Assembly: GCA_903900265.1 (NCBI GenBank)
Contig: CAIUMM010000023.1
Span: forward strand, 1 to 64,000
DNA: 64,000 nt
Source of the DNA: an uncultured Pseudomonadota bacterium
GTDB taxonomy: Bacteria > Myxococcota_A > UBA796 > SXON01
Direction: 5' to 3'
How positions within the stretch are numbered: position 1 is the first letter of the stretch; the number at the start of each line of letters is the position of its first letter. Below, one piece after another: positions 1 through 10,729 of this stretch. The translations under genes were made by a program, and so were the position numbers. Below the pieces are notes generated by a model. It ran no database searches, had not been told where the DNA came from, and worked only from the letters and a program-made list of their open reading frames with translations.

Positions 1-1008
1 GAGCTGCGCATCGCCCATCCCGGCGGACGAGGCGGTTGGCCGCAGGTTCAGGACGCCAGCGCGCTGATCACCCTCGATCTGTCCGGCCGCGCCGTGAGCG
101 ACGCCGATCTGCAAGGCGTACACCGCTCCCCTGCCCTGCAGCGCCTGCACATCGCGAACACCGACGTCACACGTCTAGACGCCCTGCACGGGCACGCCAG
201 CCTCGCGCTGCTGGACCTCAGCGGGTGCGCGGAGCTGCGCGACGTCCGCGCGCTGTCCTCACTGCCTGCGCTGCGGGTGACCCGAATCACCGGTCGCCGC
301 GGCATCGACCCCAAAGACCTACCGAGCGCCCAACAATGGACGGCAAACCAGCAGGTTCAACCCGACATCGAGGCGTTGCTTCGCCGCACACCGCCGACGG
401 CACGCCGGCTGACGATGCCTTCGGGCCTGCCGAAGAGCGCGGAGCCCCTATTGGATGCGATCTTTCCGTTGCTGCACCGTCGGAGCTTTGAGGCGATCGA
501 CGTCGCCGTAGACGCGATCGTCGCGGCCGACATTCCAAAAGTTTGGGACCACTGGCTGGACGGAATGCAAAACTGGAACCCGCAAGCGAAGGCGATTTGC
601 CCGCGACGGTTCTCGCAAGCGATCCCCGATCGGGCGTACGTGCTGCACGCGACGCTACGCCTCATCGGGACGGCGCCCGCGACGTGCGCTGCGGCCGAAC
701 CGCTGCGCCGAGCGACGACGCTAAAGGTGGACTTCGCATACCTCAGCGCGAAGGTCCATTCCTTCGACCTCTCTCTGTTGGCTGGCCTCATCGAGCTTGA
801 AAGCGTGCAGCTCTCCTCCGTGCACCTCGTGGTCCCAGACTCGCCGCGCCCAGACTGGCTGCCCCGGTTGACGAGCTTGCACATCCACAACCCGCGACCG
901 GCGCCTGGCTCCCCCTCAGTCTCCCGCTCCGGGCCGCCGCCATACTCGATGTTGCGCGAGCAACTTTGCCGCACGCTCCCCCACGTCCGCGACGTTCAGG
1001 TCCGCTGA
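1..1008 (+). CDS. Leucine-rich-repeat-like protein, 3' part (5' end outside window)
   Basis: The frame is open from the first base and ends in TGA at 1006-1008, giving 335 visible residues; the true start lies upstream. The first ~110 residues show spaced leucine patterns typical of leucine-rich repeats, for example LDLSGRAVSDADL and LALLDLSGCAELRDVRAL, with roughly 22-residue spacing. A less regular middle follows, then another repeat-like stretch (LAGLIELESVQLSSVHL). Such repeats normally form a solenoid used for protein binding. No signal peptide or catalytic motif is visible in this part. The partner is unknown. The next gene, gap, is on the same strand 117 bp downstream and is probably a separate unit. 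Confidence 0.6.
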   Translation, partial: ELRIAHPGGRGGWPQVQDASALITLDLSGRAVSDADLQGVHRSPALQRLHIANTDVTRLDALHGHASLALLDLSGCAELRDVRALSSLPALRVTRITGRRGIDPKDLPSAQQWTANQQVQPDIEALLRRTPPTARRLTMPSGLPKSAEPLLDAIFPLLHRRSFEAIDVAVDAIVAADIPKVWDHWLDGMQNWNPQAKAICPRRFSQAIPDRAYVLHATLRLIGTAPATCAAAEPLRRATTLKVDFAYLSAKVHSFDLSLLAGLIELESVQLSSVHLVVPDSPRPDWLPRLTSLHIHNPRPAPGSPSVSRSGPPPYSMLREQLCRTLPHVRDVQVR

Positions 1009-1125
1009 GGGGATGCCAAACGCGCCGGCGTGCTTATCCCCGGAGGCGCGCGGCCCTTCCCCCCAAACGGGCACGGGTTAGGTCGCCCCCGTTCCGCTTC
1101 CACTCATTGCTCCCAGGTGTGATTC

Positions 1126-3398
<2,273 letters not shown>

Positions 3399-3401
3399 CG
3401 C

Positions 3402-4154
3402 ATGCGTCGTCCGTTCATCGCAGGGAATTGGAAGATGCACAAGGCGCCGGTGGAGGCGGACGCCCTCGCTGAGTCGCTCAAGCGCGCGCTCTCCGAGATG
3501 ACCGCGGCAGACATCGCGGTCGCGCCTACGTTTCTGGCGATCCCCGCGGTGGTCGGACGGCTGCGCCACTCCAACATCGGCGTGGCGAGTCAGAACGTCG
3601 CGGTCGAGGCACAAGGCGCCTTTACCGGGGAGATCTCGGCGGAGATGCTCAAGGCGGCCGGAGTCCAGTACGCGATCGTCGGGCACTCCGAGCGGCGTCA
3701 GCTGTTCGGCGACACCGACGCCGTGGTGAGCAAGAAGGTTCAAGCCTGCTTTCGGGCCGGTCTGAGCGCCATTCTCTGCGTGGGCGAGACGCTGCCCGAG
3801 CGGGAGGCGGGTCAGGTGGAAGACGTCGTCGCGCGCCAGCTGTCCGCCGGACTCGCGGACCTCTCCGCGGATCAAGTCAGCACGGTCACGATCGCGTACG
3901 AGCCGGTCTGGGCGATCGGCACCGGCAAGGTAGCGACCCCGACGCAAGCGAACGACGTGCACGCGTACATCCGCAGCTGGCTGGGGAGATACCCGAGCTT
4001 TGTGGCACGGAACGTACGAATTCAGTACGGTGGATCGGTCAAGGGCTCCAACGCCGCCGGGCTGCTCTCCCAGCCCGAGATCGACGGTGCGCTCGTGGGC
4101 GGCGCCGCGCTCAGCGTCGAGGACTTCACCGCGATCGTGAAGGCCGCGACCTAA
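3402..4154 (+). CDS. tpiA: Triose-phosphate isomerase
   Basis: Interconverts dihydroxyacetone phosphate and glyceraldehyde-3-phosphate. It has every expected active-site element: NWKMHK with Lys11, the catalytic His95 in [13 protein letters not shown], Glu167 in [12 protein letters not shown] (start of the flexible loop) and the phosphate-binding YGGSVK. The 250-residue length is typical of bacterial enzymes. It is the third gene of the gap-pgk-tpiA operon, 3 bp after pgk. No convincing terminator is visible in the 33 bp before the RNase D gene, so read-through is possible. Confidence 0.97.
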   Translation: MRRPFIAGNWKMHKAPVEADALAESLKRALSEMTAADIAVAPTFLAIPAVVGRLRHSNIGVASQNVAVEAQGAFTGEISAEMLKAAGVQYAIVGHSERRQLFGDTDAVVSKKVQACFRAGLSAILCVGETLPEREAGQVEDVVARQLSAGLADLSADQVSTVTIAYEPVWAIGTGKVATPTQANDVHAYIRSWLGRYPSFVARNVRIQYGGSVKGSNAAGLLSQPEIDGALVGGAALSVEDFTAIVKAAT

Positions 4155-4187
4155 AACGCGACGTAAAGGCGCTATGTTGCCGAGAAA

Positions 4188-5333
4188 ATGACCCGCTTCA
4201 TCTCGACAGACGCTCAACTGCAGGCCGTGCTGCCCGAGTTGATGGCCGCCTCCTTCATCGCCCTCGACACCGAATTCCATTCCGAACGCTGGTTTTATCC
4301 GCGTTTGATGCTGCTACAGCTCCGGGCTGACCGCAATGCGGCCTTGCTGATCGACCCGATGAGCGTGTCGCTCGCACCGCTCGCGCTGCCGCTCAGCACC
4401 AAGCCGATCGTCGTACACGGCGGGCAGCAGGACGTACAGATCCTGCACCGGCTGCTTGGCGTCGTGCCCAACGTCCGCTTTGACACCCAAATCGCAGCAG
4501 GCTTCGTGGCCGCAGGCTACCCCGTTCGCCTGCAAGCGTTGCTCAAACGCTTCGTAGGAACTGAGCTGGAGAAGGGCGAGACGCTCTCCGATTGGTCGGT
4601 GCGCCCGCTGAACGCCGCTCAACTGCGCTACGCCGCCGAGGACGTCCTGGTGCTCGCCGATCTGGTTCAGGCGCTCCAAGCAGCGGTATCGGCTGCGGGC
4701 CGAACCGAGGCCGTGGAGCACGCGGTGGGCGAGATGGTGCGCAGCGCGACGGCCACGCCGGACGACGAAACCGCGTGGCGGCGCGTAGGAGGCGCTCACC
4801 TGCTCGAAGACGAGGAGCGAGCCTGCTTGCGCACCCTCGTGGCGTGGCGAGACCGCGAGGCCCGAGAGCGCGACGTGCCGCGGCACACCATCGCCTCGGA
4901 TGCGATCCTGTACGATCTGGCCCGGCGGAGGCCCACGACCCCGCAGGAGATCCGCAGCAATCGCCGGATGCCGGGGCACATGTCGCGTCAGGAGTCGGGA
5001 AACGTGCTGAACATGCTGCGCTCCCCCGGACCGGTGCCAGACGCACTCCCCACGGACAAGGCCGGCTTTGAGGTCGTGCGTGCCATCAGCCGCGTGATCG
5101 AGCGCCGCACCGGCGTCGCGGGTGAGCTGCTGCTTCCGGATCGGGACGTGCATCGCCTGCTCTCAGACGCGCCCAAGGCGTGGAGCGCGCTGGCTCCGTG
5201 GCGAGCCGAGCTGCTCGGTGACGATTTTCGTGATTTTATCCTCGGAGAGGCCGGCTACACCATTCGGGGCGACCTCTTCAAGCCCGCCGAAAGTCTGACA
5301 ACTTCCTTGACCAACCCCGCAGAGCCGCGGTAA
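4188..5333 (+). CDS. rnd: Ribonuclease D-type 3'-5' exonuclease
   Basis: A DEDDy-family exoribonuclease that trims 3' ends of tRNA precursors and other small RNAs. The four acidic metal ligands can be placed: Asp27 and Glu29 in LDTEFHSE, Asp82 in GGQQDVQIL, and Asp152 with Tyr148 in YAAEDVLVL (the y-type signature). The region after about residue 205 matches a helical HRDC-like nucleic-acid-binding module (LVAWRDREARERDVPRHTI). The 381-residue length fits the family. A GAGA stretch close to the ATG is only a weak ribosome site. It follows tpiA on the same strand. Confidence 0.9.
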   Translation: MTRFISTDAQLQAVLPELMAASFIALDTEFHSERWFYPRLMLLQLRADRNAALLIDPMSVSLAPLALPLSTKPIVVHGGQQDVQILHRLLGVVPNVRFDTQIAAGFVAAGYPVRLQALLKRFVGTELEKGETLSDWSVRPLNAAQLRYAAEDVLVLADLVQALQAAVSAAGRTEAVEHAVGEMVRSATATPDDETAWRRVGGAHLLEDEERACLRTLVAWRDREARERDVPRHTIASDAILYDLARRRPTTPQEIRSNRRMPGHMSRQESGNVLNMLRSPGPVPDALPTDKAGFEVVRAISRVIERRTGVAGELLLPDRDVHRLLSDAPKAWSALAPWRAELLGDDFRDFILGEAGYTIRGDLFKPAESLTTSLTNPAEPR

Positions 5334-5336
5334 CGT
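5307..5336 (+). promoter_or_regulatory. Candidate sigma-70-type promoter for flp
   Basis: TTGACC at 5307-5312 and TAACGT at 5331-5336 are separated by 18 bases, a plausible -35/-10 pair overlapping the end of rnd. Initiation just downstream would give a leader of about 90 nt before the flp start at 5437. This rests on consensus matching only. Confidence 0.3.
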
Positions 5337-5385
5337 GGCAGCAAGAGGTTCAATCCTCCTGTGAGGATCCGTCCTCAGTCCAAAT

Positions 5386-5410
5386 CACGGGGAAGGTAAA
5401 TCTTTCCGTG
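5386..5410 (+). promoter_or_regulatory. Hairpin in the flp 5' leader
   Basis: CACGG at 5386-5390 pairs with CCGTG at 5406-5410. Additional GAAG/CTTT pairing around a one-base bulge extends the stem. No T-run follows, so it is more likely an mRNA 5' stabilising or regulatory hairpin than a terminator. The flp ribosome site GGAG lies at 5427-5430, six bases before the ATG. Confidence 0.4.
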
Positions 5411-5436
5411 CATCACCCCCGACTCTGGAGCCAAAC

Positions 5437-5607
5437 ATGATCAAGTCCCTCATCCGCGACGAATCCGGTGCCACCGCTATCGAGTACGCGCTCATCGCCG
5501 GCCTCGTGTCCATCGCGATCATCGCCGCTCTGACCCTGCTCGGCACCAACCTGTCGAACCTCTTCACCACCGTCGCCACTACCGTCGAAGCGGCTTCCAC
5601 GCCGTAA
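5437..5607 (+). CDS. flp: Flp-type pilin (Tad major pilin)
   Basis: A 56-residue pilin precursor of the type IVb/Flp class. The short leader MIKSLIRDESG ends at the prepilin peptidase site; the mature protein begins ATAIEYALIAGLVSIAII, with the conserved Glu-Tyr pair five residues in, followed by a single hydrophobic helix. The C-terminus after LLGTNLSNLFTTV is very short. The start is fixed by GGAG six bases upstream. It heads the Tad locus but is separated from cpaB by a strong terminator, which fits high pilin expression relative to the assembly machinery. It is the only pilin gene visible. Confidence 0.9.
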   Translation: MIKSLIRDESGATAIEYALIAGLVSIAIIAALTLLGTNLSNLFTTVATTVEAASTP

Positions 5608-5629
5608 TCGGCCCGTAGGGTTCAACAAG

Positions 5630-5667
5630 CAGGCGGTTGTCGGAAGACAGCCGCCTGTTTGCGTTTT
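5630..5667 (+). terminator. Intrinsic terminator after flp
   Basis: A 12-bp stem (5630-5641 with 5646-5657, a single G-T wobble) closes on a GGAA tetraloop and is followed by TTTGCGTTTT at 5658-5667. It should end most transcripts after flp while allowing some read-through into cpaB. Confidence 0.85.
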
Positions 5668-5687
5668 GCCGCCCCCGAGCGGGCGGC
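5668..5687 (+). promoter_or_regulatory. Second hairpin immediately after the flp terminator
   Basis: GCCGCCC (5668-5674) pairs with GGGCGGC (5681-5687) around a 6-base loop. It directly abuts the terminator and could be a backup terminator or an RNA-stability element for the processed flp transcript. No T-run follows. Confidence 0.4.
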
Positions 5688-5742
5688 TTGGTTGGCGACA
5701 GCCCGTGTTTGGGGATAGGAAAGGACTCCGCGGAGTAGATTG

Positions 5743-6708
5743 ATGCAACGTCAGCAATCTGGTGGTCGTAACCGGGCTTTTGTGTTTCTCGCAGCGTCGC
5801 TGCTGCTGGCTGCGATCGCCGCGGTGCTGGTCGTGCGCGCCATGCAAAAGTCTGCTCAGGAGGTCGCGGAAGCCGCAAAGCCAAAGGCCACCGCCGACGT
5901 GGTCATTGCCGTGCGCGACCTCTCCATGGGTCTGCCGATCACCGCCGACGACGTGACCGTGCGGCACGTCGCACCCGAGATGATCCCCAGAGATTCTACG
6001 TTCGCAGCGTTGACCGACGTGCTGGGAAGGACCCCGCGCGAGCGCATCCTCGCGAACGAGTCGATCCGGGAAGAGCGCCTCGCGCGCCCTGACGCTGGAA
6101 TCGGCCTGAACGCGATTGTGACGCCTGGAAAGCGCGCGATGACCGTCGCGACCGACACCGAGACCGCGGTCGCAGGCCTGTTGCAGGCCGGCAACTACAT
6201 CGATGTCATCGTCACAATCGCCCCCGAAGATCCCGCGGCCGTCGGCGCCAAGTGGGTGACTGACACCATCCTTCAAGGCATCAAGGTGCTCGCGGTGGGC
6301 TCCGCGCTGGACAGCGAAGCGCCGCGGAAAACCGAGGGGGACAAGGCGGCCAAGGAGAAGCCCAGCAGCCAGACCCGGAACCTCAAGCCCTCCATCACGC
6401 TGGAGCTGAGCCCCGAAGAGGCGGAGCGCCTCGCCCAAGCGGTCGCGCGCGGCGACATCCACGTCGTGCTGCGCAGCGACATCGACATCCTCCAGACGGT
6501 GTCGAACGGCCCGGTCACCACCGACGCGCTGATCGGCGCGGACGCGACAGGCTCGAGCACCCCGAGGCCAGAGCGCCCAGCGCCGGCCGAGCCCACGCTG
6601 CCCAAAGCGACGGTAATTCAAGGCGGAAGTTCGTCGATCATCACCTTCCAAACCGATGGCACGACCTCCGAATCGACCAGCACCTCGAAACCCAAACGCG
6701 GCCGATAA
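5743..6708 (+). CDS. cpaB: Flp pilus assembly protein CpaB/RcpC
   Basis: Periplasmic assembly protein of Tad systems, anchored by one N-terminal membrane segment (residues ~11-31, AFVFLAASLLLAAIAAVLVV). An SAF-like domain follows (VVIAVRDLSMGLPITADDV), then the family core with TPGKRAMTVATDTETAVAGLL and the NYIDVIVTI strand. The tail after ~280 is Pro/Ser/Thr-rich and probably unstructured. GGAG seven bases upstream selects the ATG at 5743; a TTG lies directly before it. The gene begins the main Tad operon, after the flp terminator. Confidence 0.9.
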   Translation: MQRQQSGGRNRAFVFLAASLLLAAIAAVLVVRAMQKSAQEVAEAAKPKATADVVIAVRDLSMGLPITADDVTVRHVAPEMIPRDSTFAALTDVLGRTPRERILANESIREERLARPDAGIGLNAIVTPGKRAMTVATDTETAVAGLLQAGNYIDVIVTIAPEDPAAVGAKWVTDTILQGIKVLAVGSALDSEAPRKTEGDKAAKEKPSSQTRNLKPSITLELSPEEAERLAQAVARGDIHVVLRSDIDILQTVSNGPVTTDALIGADATGSSTPRPERPAPAEPTLPKATVIQGGSSSIITFQTDGTTSESTSTSKPKRGR

Positions 6709-6750
6709 AGCACGCTGCGCTGCCTCATCAGGCCCACCGGAGACCACGGC

Positions 6751-8151
6751 ATGTTGTTTTTCGCCTTGCTTGCCTTCAACGGCGCTGACGTCGCGTCCCG
6801 ACTCGGCCCAACCGCGCTCCCGTTCATCCACAGCGCATACGCCGAGGACAATGCGCCCATCGACGTCGGCGTGGGCGAGTCGGTCATCCGCAAAGAGGCG
6901 CGCCCCCTCTCCCGCGTGCTCATCTCGAGCCCCGATGTCGCCGAGATCAAGATCCTCGAAGAAGGACAGTTCCAAATCCGAGGCGTGCAGGTCGGCACCA
7001 CCGATCTGTGGGTGTGGTACCGCGACGACGTGAGCCACCCGCGCGTGTACAAGGTGCAGGTTCAGAACGACCTCTCGGACATGACGCGCCGCATCACCGC
7101 TGCGGTCACCGGGCCGGCGCCTCGGGTCTACCCGATCAAGGACCGCGTGGTCGTAGAAGGCGAGGTCGCGGATCTGGAGACGGCCGAGCGTATTGCCAGC
7201 ATCGCCCGAATCTACGACGAGAAGTTCGTGAACTTGCTCACGGTCAAAGGGGACAGTCAGGTACAGCTGCACGTCACGTTCGCCGAGGTCAGCCGCACCG
7301 GCTTACGCGAGCTCGGCTTGAACATCCTCGGGCAGTCTGGCGGTGACCAATATTCGCTGACCGGTCCCGGTGCCACCGGGGGCGGGAGCGCCGCAACGGC
7401 GGCCACCACCGTCTACCCGAACATCAACGGCAACCTCGTCGCGTCGCCGGCCGCCGGTGTGTTCAACCTCATCGGGTTAGTGACGTCCACGCCGATCAAC
7501 ATCACCGCGATCTTGTCGGTGCTCGAGGAGTATGACCTCGCACGCACGCTGGCCCAGCCGACCTTGGTGTCGCTCTCCGGCCAGCAAGCCGAATTCCTTG
7601 CGGGCGGAGAGATTCCGATTCCCATCGGCCAGGACAACGGTCAGATCTCACTCGAATTCAAAGAATACGGCGTCAAGCTCGTATTTGTCCCGACAGTGCT
7701 CGCCGGCAACGTGATCGACCTGCGCACCTACGTCGAGGTGAGCGAGCTAGATGAAGCCAACTCGCTGAAGCTCGTCGGCATAGACGTACCCGCGTTCGTG
7801 ATGCGAAAAGCGGATTCGCACCTGCGCATCGCCGACGGGATGACCTTTGCGATGGCCGGCATGCTCAAAGAGCGCTCCCGGGCGTTCCGCTCGCAGATCC
7901 CGATTCTGGGCGACCTCCCCATCCTCGGAAGCTTGTTCCGCTACGTGAAGCACGGGCGAGAGGAAACCGAGGTTGTCATCTTTGTAACTCCGGAGCTCGT
8001 TCGCCCCATGGCCGCGGCGGAGGTCCCCGCCCCTCCCGGATCCACCGAAAACTACAATCCGAATGACTTCGACTTGTTCCTGATGGGAACTATAGTCAAG
8101 CCTGGATCGCGTAGCGCGGCGCCCACCGGCGCTGTCGGCCTGCAGCGGTAA
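6751..8151 (+). CDS. cpaC: Tad/Flp secretin CpaC (RcpA)
   Basis: Outer-membrane secretin through which the pilus or substrate passes. A signal peptide ends near HSAYA. A pilus-assembly N-domain (IDVGVGESVIRKEARPLSRV) is followed by a BON/N1-like region. The secretin core has ILSVLEEYDLARTLAQPTLV, GGEIPIPIGQDNG, the gate-region VKLVFVPTVL and the family signature PILGDLPILGSLFR. The VIFVTPELVRPM stretch is a typical secretin end. The length is 466 residues. It sits between cpaB and cpaE in the usual order. No pilotin gene is obvious, although the small lipoprotein at 13367 could serve. Confidence 0.93.
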   Translation: MLFFALLAFNGADVASRLGPTALPFIHSAYAEDNAPIDVGVGESVIRKEARPLSRVLISSPDVAEIKILEEGQFQIRGVQVGTTDLWVWYRDDVSHPRVYKVQVQNDLSDMTRRITAAVTGPAPRVYPIKDRVVVEGEVADLETAERIASIARIYDEKFVNLLTVKGDSQVQLHVTFAEVSRTGLRELGLNILGQSGGDQYSLTGPGATGGGSAATAATTVYPNINGNLVASPAAGVFNLIGLVTSTPINITAILSVLEEYDLARTLAQPTLVSLSGQQAEFLAGGEIPIPIGQDNGQISLEFKEYGVKLVFVPTVLAGNVIDLRTYVEVSELDEANSLKLVGIDVPAFVMRKADSHLRIADGMTFAMAGMLKERSRAFRSQIPILGDLPILGSLFRYVKHGREETEVVIFVTPELVRPMAAAEVPAPPGSTENYNPNDFDLFLMGTIVKPGSRSAAPTGAVGLQR

Positions 8152-8163
8152 CGAGCAAAACCG

Positions 8164-9372
8164 ATGCGCACACCAGGTACTCCCGCTCCTTCGAACTCCT
8201 CGGTCACGCACACCGCCAATGTGCTGGTGATCGGCGCAGATGCCCTCTCGATGGGTCAGATCCGTGAGACGCTCGGCACCGAGGCTGCGCTGTCCAATAC
8301 GGCCACGCCCTTTGACGACGCGATGATGGTCGCGCGCAAGAACAGGCCGAACGTCGTCATCGCCTCCTTCGATACCGAGCACGAAGAGGCGATTCGCATC
8401 GCCCAACAGATCCGTGCCGAGCTCCCGAAAACCGTGCTGGTGGCCATCGCGCGCCGGACCGATCCGGACCGCATGCGGGCCGCGATGCGCGCCGGCTACA
8501 GCGAATTCATCGTGCTCCCCGAGGACAGCGAGCTGCTGCGCCAGGCGGTGCACGAGGCCGTGTTCAACGACACACCCGACGACGACGCAGGGCAAGTGAT
8601 CACCGTTTGGGGCGCAAAAGGCGGCGTAGGCTCCACGTTCCTAAGCGTGAACCTCGCCGCTGAGCTGTCGCCGGTCCAGCGAGTCTGCGTGCTCGACATG
8701 GACTTTTCGATGGGTGACGTCGCCGCGATGCTGGACCTCGAGCCCTCGAACACGATGGCGGAGGTGTTCAAGAACCTGAGCCGCCTCGATGAGCGCATGC
8801 TCAACGGGCAGATGGCCATCCACACCTCCCGGGTGCACGTGCTCGCGCAGCCCAAAACCCTCGAACATCGCGACGAACCCAGCAGCGATGCGGTGATGAA
8901 GCTGCTCACCACCGTCGCAAAATCCTACCAATACGTGGTGCTGGATTGCGGCAGTCGGGTGGACGACGCCGCGCTGACCGCTGCGACCGTGGCCGACCGC
9001 CTGTTGCTGGTGACCACCCCCGACGTGCTGTCCGTGAAGAACGCATGGCGGCGGCTCCAGCTGCTGGAGCGGCTCGGAATCGAAAGGAGCCGCATTTCAC
9101 TTGTTCTAAACCGGGTAGATCGCAAGGCCCCACTGCTGAGCGTGCCGGACATCGAGCAGAACTTGGGCTGCCGGGTCGAAGCGCAGATCAGCGAGGATCG
9201 CGTCGCGATGAAGGCTGTCAACGACGGCAAGCTCGTGCGGGACGTCGACCGTCGCTCTCAGGTCGCGCGGGACATCGAGGCGTTCACCGGCCTGATCACC
9301 AACGGAGAGGTCCTCCACGACAAAAAGGCTTCGAACAGCATCTTTGCGTCGATCTTCAAGCTCGGTGGGTAG
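8164..9372 (+). CDS. cpaE: CpaE-like MinD-family ATPase with receiver-like domain
   Basis: Tad assembly/localisation factor. Residues ~18-135 form a response-regulator-like fold without an obvious phosphoacceptor triad (VLVIGADALSM then VVIASFD). Residues ~145-400 are a ParA/MinD ATPase with the deviant Walker A GAKGGVGST (150-158) and DMDFSMGDVAAMLDLEPS. Such proteins place Tad machines at the pole or membrane. The gene is 12 bp after cpaC and 13 bp before cpaF. The total of 402 residues is standard for the family. Confidence 0.9.
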   Translation: MRTPGTPAPSNSSVTHTANVLVIGADALSMGQIRETLGTEAALSNTATPFDDAMMVARKNRPNVVIASFDTEHEEAIRIAQQIRAELPKTVLVAIARRTDPDRMRAAMRAGYSEFIVLPEDSELLRQAVHEAVFNDTPDDDAGQVITVWGAKGGVGSTFLSVNLAAELSPVQRVCVLDMDFSMGDVAAMLDLEPSNTMAEVFKNLSRLDERMLNGQMAIHTSRVHVLAQPKTLEHRDEPSSDAVMKLLTTVAKSYQYVVLDCGSRVDDAALTAATVADRLLLVTTPDVLSVKNAWRRLQLLERLGIERSRISLVLNRVDRKAPLLSVPDIEQNLGCRVEAQISEDRVAMKAVNDGKLVRDVDRRSQVARDIEAFTGLITNGEVLHDKKASNSIFASIFKLGG

Positions 9373-9385
9373 GGGGATCTAAAAC

Positions 9386-10729
9386 ATGTCGTCACGTCTG
9401 ATCGATCGCGTACGCGGAGCACAGCAACGGTTCAAGACCGGTGGGTTGAGCACCGACAATGCGGAATACGAGCGCATCAAGCGAACGTTGCACGCCGAAT
9501 TGCTGGAGACGCTTGACTTCGAGCAGGTCACCTCCACCCCGCGCGAAGAGCTGGCCCAGCGGCTGCGGGACACGCTCACCGCCGAAGTAGAGGCCCGCTC
9601 CCTGCCGCTCAACCGCATCGAGCGCGAGCGGCTGGTGGAGGAGATCCTCGACGACATCCTCGGGCTCGGACCGCTGGAGCCGTTGCTGAAAGACCCGGAC
9701 ATCTCCGACATCCTCATCAACGGCTACAACAGCGTATTCATCGAGAAGCGGGGGTTGCTCCAGCGTATCGACGTGCGCTTCAACGACAACCGGCATTTGA
9801 TGCAGGTGATCGAGCGCATCGTCTCGGCTGTGGGTCGCCGCGTCGACGAGACCAGCCCGATGGTGGACGCCCGACTCGCCGACGGCTCCCGCTTCAACGC
9901 CATCATCCCGCCCCTCGCGCTCGACGGCCCGATGGTGTCCATTCGCCGCTTTGCAACGCGACAGATCACCGCGGATGATCTGGTGGCCTTCGGCGCCTGC
10001 CCGCGTCCGGTGATGGACGTGCTGCGCGCCTGCGTTCGCGCCAAGCTGAACATCATCATCTCCGGCGGTACGGGCTCCGGAAAGACCACGATGCTCAACG
10101 TGCTGTCGGGGTTCATCCCGGACGGCGAGCGCATCATCACCATCGAAGACTCGGCCGAGCTGCAAATGCAGCAAGCGCATTGCGTGCGCCTGGAGACCCG
10201 CCCGCCGAACGTCGAAGGGCGCGGCGAGGTCACGCAGCGCGAGCTGGTCAAGAACTGCCTGCGGATGCGGCCGGATCGCATCATCCTCGGCGAAATTCGC
10301 GGCGCTGAAGCCATCGACATGCTGCAGGCGATGAACACCGGACACGAGGGATCGCTGGCGACGGTGCACGCGAACACCACGCGGGACGCGCTCGCGCGCT
10401 TCGAGACGATGGTGGGCATGGGATTGCCGAACCTCGCGGACAAGAACATCCGCGAGATGATCGCGCGCGCGCTGGACGTCATCATCCAGCTCGACCGCCT
10501 GCCCGACGGAACCCGGCGCTTGATGGGCGTGACCGAGATCGTCGGCATGGAAGGGTCGGTGATCACGACTCAGGACATCTTTACCTTCGAACAACGTACC
10601 GTAGACGAAGACGGTCGCGTGCGCGGCACCTACCGGGCTACCGGCACCCGCCCGAAGTTTGCCCAGCGGCTCATCCGCAGCGGCATCGATCTGCCGCCGG
10701 ACCTGTTTCGCTTCGAGATGGACGTATAG
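9386..10729 (+). CDS. cpaF: Tad secretion ATPase CpaF/TadA
   Basis: Cytoplasmic hexameric ATPase that powers Flp assembly and, in related Tad systems, may also power disassembly. The N-terminal ~200 residues include ILGLGPLEPLLKDPDISDI, typical of CpaF. Walker A is GGTGSGKT (227-234). ERIITIEDSAELQM and RMRPDRIILGEIRGAE (Walker B) follow, then the His box TGHEGSLATVHANT. The 447-residue length is typical. GGGGA precedes the ATG. Its stop is directly adjacent to the tadB start, with no gap. Confidence 0.95.
   Translation: MSSRLIDRVRGAQQRFKTGGLSTDNAEYERIKRTLHAELLETLDFEQVTSTPREELAQRLRDTLTAEVEARSLPLNRIERERLVEEILDDILGLGPLEPLLKDPDISDILINGYNSVFIEKRGLLQRIDVRFNDNRHLMQVIERIVSAVGRRVDETSPMVDARLADGSRFNAIIPPLALDGPMVSIRRFATRQITADDLVAFGACPRPVMDVLRACVRAKLNIIISGGTGSGKTTMLNVLSGFIPDGERIITIEDSAELQMQQAHCVRLETRPPNVEGRGEVTQRELVKNCLRMRPDRIILGEIRGAEAIDMLQAMNTGHEGSLATVHANTTRDALARFETMVGMGLPNLADKNIREMIARALDVIIQLDRLPDGTRRLMGVTEIVGMEGSVITTQDIFTFEQRTVDEDGRVRGTYRATGTRPKFAQRLIRSGIDLPPDLFRFEMDV

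Noticed and set aside
5413..7272. 619-residue minus-strand ORF antisense to flp, cpaB and cpaC
   Set aside because: Arg/Asp/Val-rich shadow composition, crosses the flp terminator, and the plus strand carries clear Tad genes.
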